Position numbers and translations under genes: made by a program
In this document: piece after piece, positions 1 through 8,448 of the stretch
Numbering within the stretch: the stretch's first letter is position 1
Layout: each line of letters starts with the position of its first letter
Origin: DASUPK01 sp963763955
GTDB lineage: Bacteria > Actinomycetota > Thermoleophilia > Solirubrobacterales > 70-9
NCBI GenBank assembly: GCA_963763955.1
Contig: CAVXQP010000004.1
Coordinates: 1-64,000, forward strand
Reading direction: 5' to 3'
Length of the DNA stretch: 64,000 nt
Notes under the pieces: model-generated
The model's input: the letters and a program-made list of their open reading frames with translations, nothing else
The model's database searches: none
Told to the model about the DNA's origin: nothing

Positions 1-1065
1 GAGGGGATGCACACTCCCGGCCACCGGCCCGAGCACACATCGTTCCTGCTCCGCGACGGTGATCGCGGCGGGGACCCCTGGGCCGTGCTCACCGGGGACT
101 CGCTGTTCGTCGGCGACGTCGCCCGCCCCGACCTCGCGATCGAGCCGCGCGAAGGCGCGGCCGGGATCTTCCGCTCGCTCCACGAGCGGCTCATGTCGCT
201 TCCGGACGACGTCGAGGTCTGGCCCGGCCACCTCGGCGGCTCGACCTGCGGCAGCGCCGGCATCGACCACAAGTCGACCTCGACCATCGGCTTCGAGCGC
301 GGCCACAACCGCGCACTGCGGTTCGAGAGCGAGGGCGAGTTCGTCGAGGACGCAATCGCGACCCTGGGCGACCGGCCGCCAAACGTCGAGCACATCGTCG
401 CCATCAACCGGGGTCGACTGATCGAGGAGATGGGGACCCCGATCCCACTGGCGCCGCGGGCCGTCGAGGTCGGCATCGCCGAGGGCGCGCTGCTCGTCGA
501 CGCCCGGACCAACGAGCAGTTCGACGAGGCCCACGTCCCCGGCGCGATCAGCGCCTCGGCGTATGAGACCGGGTTCGCCACCAAGGTCGCGAAAATCGTC
601 CCGCCCGACGTCGAGCTGATCGTCGTCGCGGCCTCGGACGGCTACGAGCTCGAGGCGGCCGAGCTGCTCGCGTCGGTCGGCCTGCGCGTCCGCGGCTATC
701 TGGGGGGCGGGATGACCGCGTGGCGCTCCGAGGGGCGGCCGGTGCGACGGATCGAGCTGATCGACCCGGAGCAGCTCGCGGAGCGGCTCGACGGCGAGGA
801 CCTAATCGTCCTCGACGTCCGGGACGAGCACGAGTTCGCGGAGGCACACATCCCCGGCTCGATCCACATCCCCTATGGCGAGCTTCCCGATCGCCAGGGA
901 GAGCTGCCGCGCGACCGGGCGATCGCCGCGATCTGCAGCGGCGGCAAGCGCAGCGGACTGGCCGCCTCGATCCTGCAGCGCGAGGGCTTCGAGCGCGTCC
1001 TTCACGTCGCCAACGGCGGCGTCGGCACCTGGCGCCGCAGCGGGCGCCCGGTCGAGAGCGACTGA
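1..1065 (+). CDS. MBL-fold hydrolase with two rhodanese domains (5' end cut off)
   Basis: The frame is open from base 1, so the start lies outside the window. The visible part begins in the metal-binding region of a metallo-beta-lactamase fold: HTPGHRPEH near the start, TGDSLFVGD about 30 residues on, and WPGH near residue 73. Two rhodanese-like domains follow (about 150-245 and 250-350). The second has a cysteine loop, CSGGKRS; the first has no cysteine at the equivalent place (VVAASDGYEL). This architecture is that of the ETHE1/CstB-like persulfide dioxygenase and sulfurtransferase group, which handles glutathione or low-molecular-weight persulfides in the cytoplasm. The exact substrate is not shown by the sequence. 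It converges on the next gene with a 5-base gap. Confidence 0.85.
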   Translation, partial: EGMHTPGHRPEHTSFLLRDGDRGGDPWAVLTGDSLFVGDVARPDLAIEPREGAAGIFRSLHERLMSLPDDVEVWPGHLGGSTCGSAGIDHKSTSTIGFERGHNRALRFESEGEFVEDAIATLGDRPPNVEHIVAINRGRLIEEMGTPIPLAPRAVEVGIAEGALLVDARTNEQFDEAHVPGAISASAYETGFATKVAKIVPPDVELIVVAASDGYELEAAELLASVGLRVRGYLGGGMTAWRSEGRPVRRIELIDPEQLAERLDGEDLIVLDVRDEHEFAEAHIPGSIHIPYGELPDRQGELPRDRAIAAICSGGKRSGLAASILQREGFERVLHVANGGVGTWRRSGRPVESD

Positions 1066-1070
1066 CGGCC

Positions 1071-2504
1071 CTACTTCTTCTTCGCCTTCGCTTCCTTCCC
1101 CGCGCTGATCTTGCTCAGGAACGGGATCAGCCGCTTGAAGAAGGCGTTGACCTTCGGCTCCGCCGCGCTCGGGTCGTTGTGCGCATAGGTCGCCTGCCGG
1201 TTGACCAGCTTCAGGTTCCGGTTCGGGATCCCGGCCGTGGCGGCCAGCGCCTGCGCGGCCGCCAGCACGTTCGGCCCACCGAGCGCCGCACCGAAGGCGT
1301 AGATCCGCAGGCGCTTCGGCAGTTTCGAGGCGTCCGTCGAGTGGACGTCGAGCACGGACTGGGCCGGGTTGGCGACACCATTGCCCACGGCGCCCGAGTC
1401 GATCGTGAGGCGCATCGGGTGATACCAGGCGGTGCCGTCCAGGTTCTGCAGGCCCCAGCCGGAGAACATGCTCGCCCAGCGCTGGATCGGGGTGATCGCT
1501 CCGTCGCGCACCCAGCCACGCGGATCTCCGCTCGCCGCCAGATGTCCGGAGTGGACCTGCGCCGCACGCAGGTTCGGGGGCGAAGTGGCGGCATCCGTCG
1601 TGTAGCCGAAGCCGGCCTCGTTGGTCAGGTTGACACCGGGCGGAGGCTGGAGGCTGGTGGGCAGGAACGGCCAGCCGGAGAAGACCGAGAGGCTGTTGGG
1701 CGCCGCCTTTGTCGTCGCGGAGCCGACCATTCCGAAGAGTCCCGCCAGCGGCGCGGGGAAGCCGCCGAAGCTGAGCCAGGGCGACGAGGTCTGCAGATTG
1801 TTGAGCGACATCGTCGCCTGCTCGGGGGTCACCGGCGTCGGGTTGCTCGCGCCGTCGATCAGAACGAGTCCGGAGAGGTCCCGGCCACCCGGCCTGCCGT
1901 TGAAGTCCCACGTCGCGTAGGCCGTCGTGATCGAGCCGCCGAGGGAGTGACCGCCCATGGCGACGTTCCGCCCCCTTCGCTCGGCCGCCTTGACGACCAC
2001 ACGGAGGTCGTTGATCTCGGTGTTCATGCCCCACTGCCTCGCGAACGGCACGGCCGAGTCCGGAATCGCCGTCATGTGGTGGGTGACGCTCGGATTGCCG
2101 ATGTAGCCCAGGTAGTAGTTGAAGAGGTCGGTCGGGCTGGCCTTCCCCTGCTTGAGCAGGTTGAGCTCGGACTGGTCCTCGAGGAAGTTCTCGCGGCGCT
2201 CCACCGCCCAGACCTGCCAGTTCGGCAGCACCTTGACGATCGACTTGGCGAGCGGCTCGAAGTAGGCGGCGCTGGCGGAGGTGCCGGGATTGAGGACGAG
2301 CACGTTCCGGGCATGCGGGTCGCCGGTCTTCAGGACGCCCACCTTGTTCAGGTTCGACGGGGTCCCGGGTGACGAATAGCCGTCCATCACCGAGAAGCGG
2401 ACCTGGACCTTCGCGTTTGCCGTCGGGACGAGCCCCATGAACAGCGCCGTCGCGGCAACCGCAATCAGCGCGAACCCGGCCGGCGTCCTCTGCCGAATCT
2501 GCAT
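1071..2504 (-). CDS. Secreted alpha/beta hydrolase
   Basis: 477 residues. The N-terminus is a signal peptide (hydrophobic FALIAVAATALFMGLV, then ANA). GHSLGGS near residue 205 is a nucleophile elbow of the alpha/beta hydrolase fold, followed by a strand ending LVLIDG. A late YAHND may hold the catalytic histidine. The mature protein is probably extracellular; the substrate is unknown. It ends in a lysine-rich tail (AKAKKK), as do two other exported proteins of this window. It is divergent from the next gene, and a long inverted repeat lies just upstream of its start. Confidence 0.75.
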   Translation of the reverse strand: MQIRQRTPAGFALIAVAATALFMGLVPTANAKVQVRFSVMDGYSSPGTPSNLNKVGVLKTGDPHARNVLVLNPGTSASAAYFEPLAKSIVKVLPNWQVWAVERRENFLEDQSELNLLKQGKASPTDLFNYYLGYIGNPSVTHHMTAIPDSAVPFARQWGMNTEINDLRVVVKAAERRGRNVAMGGHSLGGSITTAYATWDFNGRPGGRDLSGLVLIDGASNPTPVTPEQATMSLNNLQTSSPWLSFGGFPAPLAGLFGMVGSATTKAAPNSLSVFSGWPFLPTSLQPPPGVNLTNEAGFGYTTDAATSPPNLRAAQVHSGHLAASGDPRGWVRDGAITPIQRWASMFSGWGLQNLDGTAWYHPMRLTIDSGAVGNGVANPAQSVLDVHSTDASKLPKRLRIYAFGAALGGPNVLAAAQALAATAGIPNRNLKLVNRQATYAHNDPSAAEPKVNAFFKRLIPFLSKISAGKEAKAKKK

Positions 2505-2532
2505 CCTGCCTCCTCTTGGTCAGTCCCTCACA

Positions 2533-2568
2533 CTTACTGATACACCGAACACGGAATGTATCGGTAAG
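2533..2568. promoter_or_regulatory. 36-bp inverted repeat, putative operator (TGATACA-N12-TGTATC)
   Basis: CTTACTGATACA and TGTATCGGTAAG pair with one mismatch around a 12-base spacer. The repeat lies between the divergent starts at 2504 and 2634, where an operator would be expected. The core TGATACA-N12-TGTATC recurs with the same spacing at 34287-34312, again between divergent exported-protein genes. A dimeric repressor is inferred; its identity is unknown. Confidence 0.5.
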
Positions 2569-2633
2569 TCTCGCTCCGCGCCCGCCTGCTCAAATTCGCA
2601 ACTTCTCGGTACAGCCCGGGTTCTCTCTCAGCC

Positions 2634-3827
2634 ATGAGGCGAATCGCCCTCCTCGCCATCGCGATCAGCCTGCTCGCCGGCCTCGCCGCCGCGCCGAGCG
2701 CCTTCGGGATCAAGGCGGGCTTCAACCTGGCGACGGAGAGGCTCGAGGCCGCCTACAAGGTCGCCCTTTTCGAGCGCCGGTTCGACCCACAAGGCTGCTA
2801 CCCGGCGCCGGCGGAGCTGGCCAAGGACATCCAGGCATCGAGCAAGCGGAAGGTGGGCGTGGCCCGGAACACGCGGCGTCTCGGCAACGTCAACCAGGTC
2901 TACGTCCTCAAGCAGGGCACCACCTGCGAGCACCTCCGCATGGCGCTGCGGGCTGCCGGCGGCATCTACGTGCTCGACTCGAAGCTGGGGACCGTGCGGC
3001 TCCAGGGCCGCAAGGGCGCCTCGACACCGGGACTAGCCCGCCGCCTCACCAACCTCACCCTCGCCACCAGGTCCTTCCGGCTCACCAAGCCCGACACGGC
3101 TCCCCGGCTCGAGGCGATCTGTCCCGGCGGCAGGTTCCCGGTCGGCGGCGGCATGACCGTCAGTCCGCCAACCGGCGCCGATGGCGAGGGCATCTATCCG
3201 CACAGCTACGAGCGCCTCGGCGCCCAGCGTGGCTGGCACATCAGCGTCGTCGTGCTCGATCCGAGCCCGGGCAGCACGACCGCGCGCACGGCCACGGTGC
3301 AGGCGATGTGCGGCTTCGGGGTCATCCCGGCGACCCCCACGCCCCACCGGACGGTCTACCTGAGGCCGGGCGAGACCAAGACCGTGACCGCGCGCTGCCC
3401 CAGCGGCCAGTCCCTGGTCTCCGGCGGCTTCCAGCGCACCGACTTCCGCAGCGACGGCGGCGACTACATCACCGAGTCGCGCGCGGCGGGGACGAAGGCA
3501 TGGACGGTGAGCGGCCACGCCTATGGCACCGGCTCGGGAGAGCTCACCGCGATCGCCTACTGCGCGCGGATGAAGCGGCCGATCCTCACGGAGGTCGCTT
3601 CCTCCCCGGCGCCCGTCGCCTCGGGCACCACGGCCACGACCACCACGCCCACCTGCCCGAAGGGCAAACGCCTGATCGCCGGCGGCTTCAGCTCGAACGG
3701 ATCGACGAACGGCCTGTTCACGACGGGCGAGTTCAAGGCGAACGGCACCTGGTCGGCGACGAGCTACGGCTTCTTCGGCGCTGTCCCGCAGCTCACCGCC
3801 TACGGCTACTGCCTGCCGGCGAAGTAG
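2634..3827 (+). CDS. Secreted protein with three CPxGxxxxxGG repeats, function unknown
   Basis: 397 residues with a clear signal peptide (MRRIALLAIAISLLAGLAAA, cleavage near AFG). I do not recognise a named family. The C-terminal part holds three related modules of about 85-90 residues, each opening with a cysteine-glycine motif (CPGGRFPVGGG, CPSGQSLVSGG, CPKGKRLIAGG near residues 163, 257 and 345). Each closes with an aromatic/cysteine segment (MCGFG, AYCAR, GYCLP). One disulfide per module is likely by inference. It is divergent from the secreted hydrolase at 1071-2504 and may share its operator. Confidence 0.7.
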   Translation: MRRIALLAIAISLLAGLAAAPSAFGIKAGFNLATERLEAAYKVALFERRFDPQGCYPAPAELAKDIQASSKRKVGVARNTRRLGNVNQVYVLKQGTTCEHLRMALRAAGGIYVLDSKLGTVRLQGRKGASTPGLARRLTNLTLATRSFRLTKPDTAPRLEAICPGGRFPVGGGMTVSPPTGADGEGIYPHSYERLGAQRGWHISVVVLDPSPGSTTARTATVQAMCGFGVIPATPTPHRTVYLRPGETKTVTARCPSGQSLVSGGFQRTDFRSDGGDYITESRAAGTKAWTVSGHAYGTGSGELTAIAYCARMKRPILTEVASSPAPVASGTTATTTTPTCPKGKRLIAGGFSSNGSTNGLFTTGEFKANGTWSATSYGFFGAVPQLTAYGYCLPAK

Positions 3828-3864
3828 CTGGAGGTTCGCAGCCTGACCTGGTGATTACGCCGCA

Positions 3865-3896
3865 GGAGTGCTGCTTTGCATGGAAAGCAGTACTCC
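3865..3896 (+). repeat. Type A hairpin (loop GCATGG), extended stem
   Basis: The core CTGCTTT-GCATGG-AAAGCAG (3871-3890) sits in a longer stem, 3865-3877 pairing with 3884-3896, with one G-T pair. It is followed by GAGATACTGCGG and, 23 bases after the stem, by the ATG of a SnoaL-like gene remnant. It is the best-paired copy of the dispersed hairpin family in this window. Confidence 0.8.
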
Positions 3897-3919
3897 GTCG
3901 CGAGATACTGCGGTGGGGG

Positions 3920-4040
3920 ATGTCGGAGGAGAACGTCCAGCTGGCCCTGCTCGCACTTGACGCATGTGACCCGGCGCGACGTGGATGCCTTGATGGCTCT
4001 CATTAGCCCACGCTCCCTTGACCCGCTCGATCCGAAGTGA
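3920..4040 (+). pseudogene. SnoaL-like gene remnant (N-terminal fragment, frameshifted)
   Basis: Starts with ATG and MSEENVQLALLALDA, the typical opening of the NTF2/SnoaL-like proteins seen at four or more other places in this window. One extra base near 3971 shifts the frame; the next frame continues with RRDVDALMALISP, the expected sequence of the family, and then runs to a stop. The rest of the domain (about 90 residues) is missing. Upstream is a type A hairpin with the same spacing as in the intact genes, so this is a decayed copy of the hairpin-gene unit. Confidence 0.75.
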
Positions 4041-4138
4041 GAGTTTGGCCTCAATCGGCGGCAGCTGAGTCGCCGACGAGCCCGCAAGGACTCGCCGTCT
4101 TGGCCCCCGCCATTCGGTCAGGCACAAGGAGGTGTGGC

Positions 4139-5641
4139 TTGGCGATCTTCCCGCGCCGAACAACGACCTGTTCTTCGATCCTCCTCCCTCTTCTCGCCAT
4201 CCTCACGCTCGCGCTGTGGGCGGCGCCGGCATTGGCGAAGCAAGGCGGAGCGGTAGTTCGGGTGAGCGCCGACCCCTACTCGGACCCCGCAGGTCAGCAT
4301 CCCACCGAGGTCGAGCCCGACAGCTTCGCGACCAAGTCGACCGTGGTAGCGGCGTTTCAGGTGGGGCGAAAGTTCGGCGGCGGAGCGACCAATATCGGCT
4401 GGGCTACATCGCGAGGCCGCGGGAAGACCTTCACCAGCGGCTTCTTGCCCGGGACGACCAAGGCAGTCGGCGATCCCTACAACGCGATGAGCGACCCGAG
4501 CGTCGCCTACGACGCTGCCCACCGAGTCTGGATGATCTCGAGCCTCGCACTCGTCGACGACCCGCTTCCCGTCGGCGCCGCGATAGTCGTGAGCCGCTCG
4601 CCCGATGGCATCCACTGGGGCGACCCCGTGACCATTGCGGATGGGGGACCCACTGGGGACCTAGACAAGAACTGGACGACCTTCGACAACCACCCTTCTA
4701 GCCCCTTCTTCGGTCACTGCTATACGGAGTTCGACGACGTCGCTCAGGGCGACAAGATCGAGATGAGCACCTCGACCGACGGGGGCAAGACGTGGGGGGC
4801 CCCGCAGGGGCTGCCGGCCGGCGATCTGGGCGTGTACACCCAGCTCGGGATCGACGGCCAGCCGGTGGTGCAGCCCAACGGCACGGTGATCGTGCCGATC
4901 AACAACCTCGTGGAAACTGAGGTCCGATCGTTCCGGTCGACCGATGGCGGCGCCAGCTGGAGCACCACGGTCAGCGTTTCGCCGATTAATCGGCATATCG
5001 TTGCCGGCGGGTTGCGTGCCCCGCCCGCCCCCTCGGCGGAGGTGGACCGCGCCGGCAACGTCTACGTGGTCTGGGCGGACTGCCGCTTCCGGGCCGGCTG
5101 CACGTCGAACGACCTGGTGCTGAGCAAGTCGGCCGACGGCCTCAACTGGACGTCCCCGACCCGCATCCCGATCGACCCGGTGGACGGCGGCGCCGACCAC
5201 TTCATCCCCGGCCTCGCGGTCGACCCGCATCGATCGGGAGACCACGCGCGGCTCGCCCTCACCTACTACAGCTATCCGAACGCCGCCTGCAACCCCGCCA
5301 CCTGCGAGCTGAACGTTGGCTTCATCTCCTCCCGTGACGGCGGCTCGACCTGGAGCTCGCCAACCGAGCTGGCGGGACCGCTGAGCCTCGATTGGCTCCC
5401 CGACACCTCCCAGGGGCGCATGGTCGGCGACTACATCTCCACCTCGTTCGTCCACAACGACGCGGTGCCCTTCTTCGCCGAGGCAAATCCGCCCACCGGC
5501 GGGTCGTTCGACGAAGCGATTGCCACGGTCACAGGCGGCCTACATGTCAACCAAGGCCAGGTAGCCAGCGCGGTTAAAAAAGAGCCGGCCCTGACCCAGC
5601 ACCATAAAGCCACGGCACCGCCTGGACCGCCTGCTCGGTAA
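4139..5641 (+). CDS. Secreted sialidase-like (BNR/Asp-box) beta-propeller protein
   Basis: I chose the TTG at 4139 because AAGGAGG lies six bases upstream and the protein then begins with a normal signal peptide (ILLPLLAILTLALWAA, then ALA). An ATG at 4037 is in frame but puts 34 unlikely residues in front. About 500 residues with several Asp-box motifs (STDGGKTW, STDGGASW, SADGLNW, SRDGGSTW), the mark of six-bladed sialidase-type propellers. Exo-sialidase activity is possible but the catalytic arginine triad was not verified. The last residues (HHKATAPPGPPAR) look like read-through into unrelated DNA: a fragment of a SnoaL-like 3' end follows directly. Confidence 0.7.
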   Translation: MAIFPRRTTTCSSILLPLLAILTLALWAAPALAKQGGAVVRVSADPYSDPAGQHPTEVEPDSFATKSTVVAAFQVGRKFGGGATNIGWATSRGRGKTFTSGFLPGTTKAVGDPYNAMSDPSVAYDAAHRVWMISSLALVDDPLPVGAAIVVSRSPDGIHWGDPVTIADGGPTGDLDKNWTTFDNHPSSPFFGHCYTEFDDVAQGDKIEMSTSTDGGKTWGAPQGLPAGDLGVYTQLGIDGQPVVQPNGTVIVPINNLVETEVRSFRSTDGGASWSTTVSVSPINRHIVAGGLRAPPAPSAEVDRAGNVYVVWADCRFRAGCTSNDLVLSKSADGLNWTSPTRIPIDPVDGGADHFIPGLAVDPHRSGDHARLALTYYSYPNAACNPATCELNVGFISSRDGGSTWSSPTELAGPLSLDWLPDTSQGRMVGDYISTSFVHNDAVPFFAEANPPTGGSFDEAIATVTGGLHVNQGQVASAVKKEPALTQHHKATAPPGPPAR

Positions 5642-5646
5642 CCGAG

Positions 5647-5676
5647 CCCTTCGAAGCGGCCGGGCTGTCGGAGTAG
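5647..5676 (+). pseudogene. 3' end remnant of a SnoaL-like gene
   Basis: Encodes PFEAAGLSE followed by TAG, matching the C-terminus (EALEAAGLSE) of the SnoaL-like proteins at 60224 and 60629. No further coding similarity is visible upstream because the sialidase-like gene ends here. It is followed at once by a type B and then a type A hairpin, the arrangement seen downstream of intact SnoaL-like genes. Confidence 0.6.
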
Positions 5677-5683
5677 CCTGAGT

Positions 5684-5742
5684 GCCGCTTTGGACGAGAA
5701 GCAGTAGCTCGGACAAGACCGCTGCTTCGCATGGAAAGCAGC
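5684..5742 (+). repeat. Hairpin doublet: type B then type A
   Basis: Type B (5684-5704, GCCGCTTTGGACGAGAAGCAG) is followed after 16 bases by type A (5721-5742, GCTGCTTCGCATGGAAAGCAGC). Both are in forward orientation. The type A copy is followed by CGAGATACCT, a diverged form of the GAGATACTG block. The B-A order is the same as at 58784-58826 (reverse strand) and 63106-63145. Confidence 0.7.
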
Positions 5743-6426
5743 ACTTTCGGCGAGATACCTCGCCCGGTTAACCCGGAGGCGTTCCGGTGCTTACCAGCGT
5801 GATTTTGAGCACACCTCCGAATCCCGCTGCACGTGGTTCCCGTATCCCGATCAGACAACGCAGCAAGGACGACCAAGGAATGAGCAATGAAGGGACCAGC
5901 GGTAACACTCACGAACGGGCACTACGAGTTTCGAATCCCAACCGGAGGGCGGCTCGTTCTCGCCGATCCGCCTGAGGCCGGATGGCGTCGCGAACGCAGT
6001 CGGAGGAGCGTTCCGCGAGTTCAGCGGGAGCGGGTCCGCAGACCGCATGGCTCGACGTAATCGCCTCTCCCCGCGCCTGACTCCCGATCCCGCCGTTCTG
6101 TTTGGTCGGATCACCGGTTTGGACGAAAAGCAGCGGTGAGGGCGAGATAGATCCGACTGACCGGCGCGAGCCTTCTAGGCAGCGGTATTCCGGGCGCCGA
6201 ACGGCCATACGGAACCTCCCCTTCCCCTGCTTTGCAGGGAACGCGGCGGTCTCGTCCCCGAGCTCTTCGCCACCGAGGCGCGCCTCCCGCGGCCCTTGAC
6301 CGGCACTCAGGAGAGAAATAGGGTTAGCCGCGGCTCGATGGCGCCGAGTGCCTCGACCCCGTCCGCGCCCCGCAATCGAGTGAGGGGCTTCACCGGCCCC
6401 GGAAAATCGCAAGTCAGGAGCCGCAG
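5743..6426. other. Gene-free stretch with hairpins and the epoxide hydrolase leader
   Basis: No convincing coding region in either strand. It holds a type B hairpin (6114-6136) and a perfect small hairpin CCCTGC-TTT-GCAGGG (6225-6239) that may be a worn type A copy. The last 90 bases before 6427 are almost the same as those upstream of the second epoxide hydrolase copy at 61295. Confidence 0.5.
6114..6136 (+). repeat. Type B hairpin (loop GGACGA)
   Basis: CCGGTTTGGACGAAAAGCAGCGG, read forward in pieces: left arm CCGGTTT, loop GGACGA, right arm AAAGCAG. The left arm is partly degenerate. It stands alone about 290 bases upstream of the epoxide hydrolase gene. Confidence 0.6.
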
Positions 6427-7662
6427 ATGGAATCCTCAGCCTCGAGCAAGCAGACCGCCGCCGATCCGGGCACTGCCAAAGATGGAGCGATCCGACCGTT
6501 CAGCATCGAGGTTCCGCAAGAGGATCTCGACGAGCTTCGCCGACGCATAACCGCCACCCGGTGGCCCTCCAAGGAGCTCGTCGACGATCGCTCGCAGGGC
6601 GTGCAACTGGCGACGATCCAGGCGCTCACCCGCTACTGGACGATGGATTACGACTGGCGCGCGTGCGAGGCGAAGCTGAACGGGCTCCCGCAGTTCACGA
6701 CCGAGATCGACGGGGTCGAGATCCACTTCATCCACGTCAAGTCGGACCACGAGGATGCGATGCCGCTGGTCATGACGCATGGCTGGCCCGGCTCGGTCAT
6801 CGAGTTGCTCGAGGTGGTCGGCCCGCTCACCGACCCGGTCGCGCATGGCGGCCGCGCCGAGGACGCGTTCGAACTCGTGCTGCCCTCCCTGCCCGGATAC
6901 GGCTTCTCGGGAGAGCCTACGGAGGTCGGTTGGGACCCGGGCCGCGTCGCGCGCGCCTGGGCGGAGCTGATGCACCGGCTCGGCTACACCCGCTACGTCG
7001 CCCAGGGCGGCGACGTGGGCGCCTCCGTCACCGACGCGATGGGCCGCCAGGCACCGGAGGGGCTCCTCGGCATTCACACGAACCTGCTCGCGCCGGCGCT
7101 GGGCATGACCGACCAACTGCCAGCGGAATCAGAGGGGGAACGCGCGGCGCGCGATGCGCTCGCCACATTCAGGGCGAGCGGCTTTGGCTACTTCCTGGAG
7201 CAGGCCACGCGGCCGCAGACGATCGGCTACGCCGCACTGGACTCACCCGTCGCCCTGGCGGCCTGGATGCTCGATCACGACACGGACAGCTACTACAAGA
7301 TCTCCCGCGCCTTTCTCGACGCGAAGCCCGCGGGCAATCTCACCCCGGAGCACATCGTCGACAACATCACGACGTACTGGCTGACCGGCACCGGGGCCTC
7401 GGCGGCGCGGTCGTACTGGGAGAGCGGACGAGCCCAAGCCGAAGCTCAGGCGGCAGGCCAGGCTCCTCCGGAAGTCTCGCTCCCGGTCGCCTTCACCACG
7501 TTCCCCGACGAGATCTTCCGGGCTCCGCGTAGCTGGGCCGAGCAGGTGTATCCGACTCTCGCCTACTTCCACGAGGTGGAGAAAGGCGGCCACTTCGCCG
7601 CCTGGGAGGAGCCCGAGCTGTTCTCGGAGGAGCTCCGGGCAGCGTTCAGCTCGGTGCGATGA
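6427..7662 (+). CDS. Epoxide hydrolase (EHN type, alpha/beta hydrolase)
   Basis: 411 residues, the usual length. The N-terminal EHN region (IRPFSIEVPQEDLDELRRRI, TRWP) precedes the alpha/beta core. HGWPGS near residue 118 is the oxyanion-hole motif HGxPG. The nucleophile is the aspartate in QGGDVGA near 195, and GGHFAAWEEPE near 390 carries the catalytic histidine. The reaction is hydrolysis of epoxides to diols in the cytoplasm; the natural substrate is unknown. A second copy at 61295-62527, including about 90 bases of 5' leader, is disrupted by three single-base insertions. A type B hairpin lies 28 bases after the stop. Confidence 0.88.
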   Translation: MESSASSKQTAADPGTAKDGAIRPFSIEVPQEDLDELRRRITATRWPSKELVDDRSQGVQLATIQALTRYWTMDYDWRACEAKLNGLPQFTTEIDGVEIHFIHVKSDHEDAMPLVMTHGWPGSVIELLEVVGPLTDPVAHGGRAEDAFELVLPSLPGYGFSGEPTEVGWDPGRVARAWAELMHRLGYTRYVAQGGDVGASVTDAMGRQAPEGLLGIHTNLLAPALGMTDQLPAESEGERAARDALATFRASGFGYFLEQATRPQTIGYAALDSPVALAAWMLDHDTDSYYKISRAFLDAKPAGNLTPEHIVDNITTYWLTGTGASAARSYWESGRAQAEAQAAGQAPPEVSLPVAFTTFPDEIFRAPRSWAEQVYPTLAYFHEVEKGGHFAAWEEPELFSEELRAAFSSVR

Positions 7663-7690
7663 CCGGTAGTCAGCTCGCACTAGTGAGATA

Positions 7691-7712
7691 GCTGCCTTGG
7701 ACGAAAAGCACT
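7691..7712 (+). repeat. Type B hairpin, left border of the recombinase remnant
   Basis: GCTGCCTTGGACGAAAAGCA, loop GGACGA with an imperfect left arm. It is bracketed by the near-identical direct repeats GCACTAGTGAG (7678) and GCACTAGCGAG (7708). It faces the inverted type B copy at 8421-8443, the recombinase remnant lying between the two. Confidence 0.6.
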
Positions 7713-7739
7713 AGCGAGCCAGTGCTGCCGGGGCCGGGA

Positions 7740-8392
7740 TCACCGGAGGGCGAGGCGTGTGCGGACCGTCTCGATGATCTCGCCGCTATCGATCCCTGCA
7801 GGTAGATCGAGGTGACCCGGAGGTTGGCATGTCCCAGCTGGCGCTGGATGACGTTCAGCGGCACGCCCTCCCTGGCCATTTCGACAGCGCGGGCGTGGCG
7901 CAGCTGGTATGGAGCGAAACGCCGCCGTACGCCGGCCTGGGTCGCGGTGCGTCGAAGCGCAATTCGCACCTGCGAGTGTGACCAGGGCCGGCCACAGGTC
8001 GGCCAGTTGATGACGCAGAAGAGGGGTCCAATGGGAAACGAGAGACGCGCTTCGAGCCAGGGATGCAGCTGACCCCGAGCCCACTCATCCATCCCGACCT
8101 CCCTGCGGCGGCCGCCCTTACCCCGGCGGACGAGCACCGACCCGCGGGTGACCTCTAGGTCCGATTCGGTTAGGGCAAGCGCCTCGGAGATACGAAGACC
8201 TGCTCGCCAGCGCACGACGATCAGTCCCCGCAGCCGGCGGCCGTATAGATCGGTTCACGCCTGCCTCATGACCGCAACGATTTCTTTCACCCGAGGCGGG
8301 TCAGCCGGATAACGACGTCCCTTGTTCCCGGGTCGCCGTCTGGCGATGACCTGGTGTGACGTGCCGGTGAGGTGGTCGCTGAGCTCGAGCAT
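7740..8392 (-). pseudogene. Tyrosine recombinase (phage integrase family), disrupted
   Basis: Starting from ATG at 8392 with GAGGAAGC before it, the frame reads MLELSDHLTGTSHQVIARRR, then meets an in-frame TGA at 8255-8257, and continues TDLYGRRLRGLIVVRWRAGL, then RISEALALTESDL. The catalytic region of the family is visible: R in GLRISEAL, the block YQLRHARAVEMAREG (HxLRH-like), QRQLGHANLRVTSIYL (LGH and the nucleophile tyrosine). A missing base near 7793 shifts the last 20 residues (IDSGEIIETVRTRLALR). At about 215 codons it is short, a core-catalytic type. It lies between inverted type B hairpins. It is probably inactive unless the TGA is read through. Confidence 0.75.
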
Positions 8393-8420
8393 GCTTCCTC
8401 CGTGGTTGGGTACGGAGGAG

Positions 8421-8443
8421 ATGCTTTTCGTCCAAAGCGGCGG
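8421..8443 (-). repeat. Type B hairpin between recombinase and SnoaL-like gene
   Basis: On the reverse strand CGGCTTT, then loop GGACGA, then AAAGCAT. It lies 6 bases after the stop codon of the SnoaL-like gene at 8449 (reverse strand), the position type B hairpins usually take, and is inverted relative to the copy at 7691. Confidence 0.7.
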
Positions 8444-8448
8444 TTTGC

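Noticed and set aside
720..2372. 550-codon open frame opposite the secreted hydrolase
   Set aside because: Antisense shadow; the reverse-strand gene has a signal peptide and nucleophile motif, the forward frame has neither.
5920..5960. Possible tRNA T-arm (TTTCGAATCCC)
   Set aside because: The flanking bases do not pair into a T-stem and no other arm can be built around it.
5909..6412. 167-codon reverse frame in the epoxide hydrolase leader region
   Set aside because: Covers hairpins and the conserved leader, has no ribosome site and no family features.
8255..8257. In-frame TGA in the recombinase as a selenocysteine codon
   Set aside because: No selenocysteine insertion structure is apparent, the family does not use selenocysteine there, and a second defect exists near 7793.
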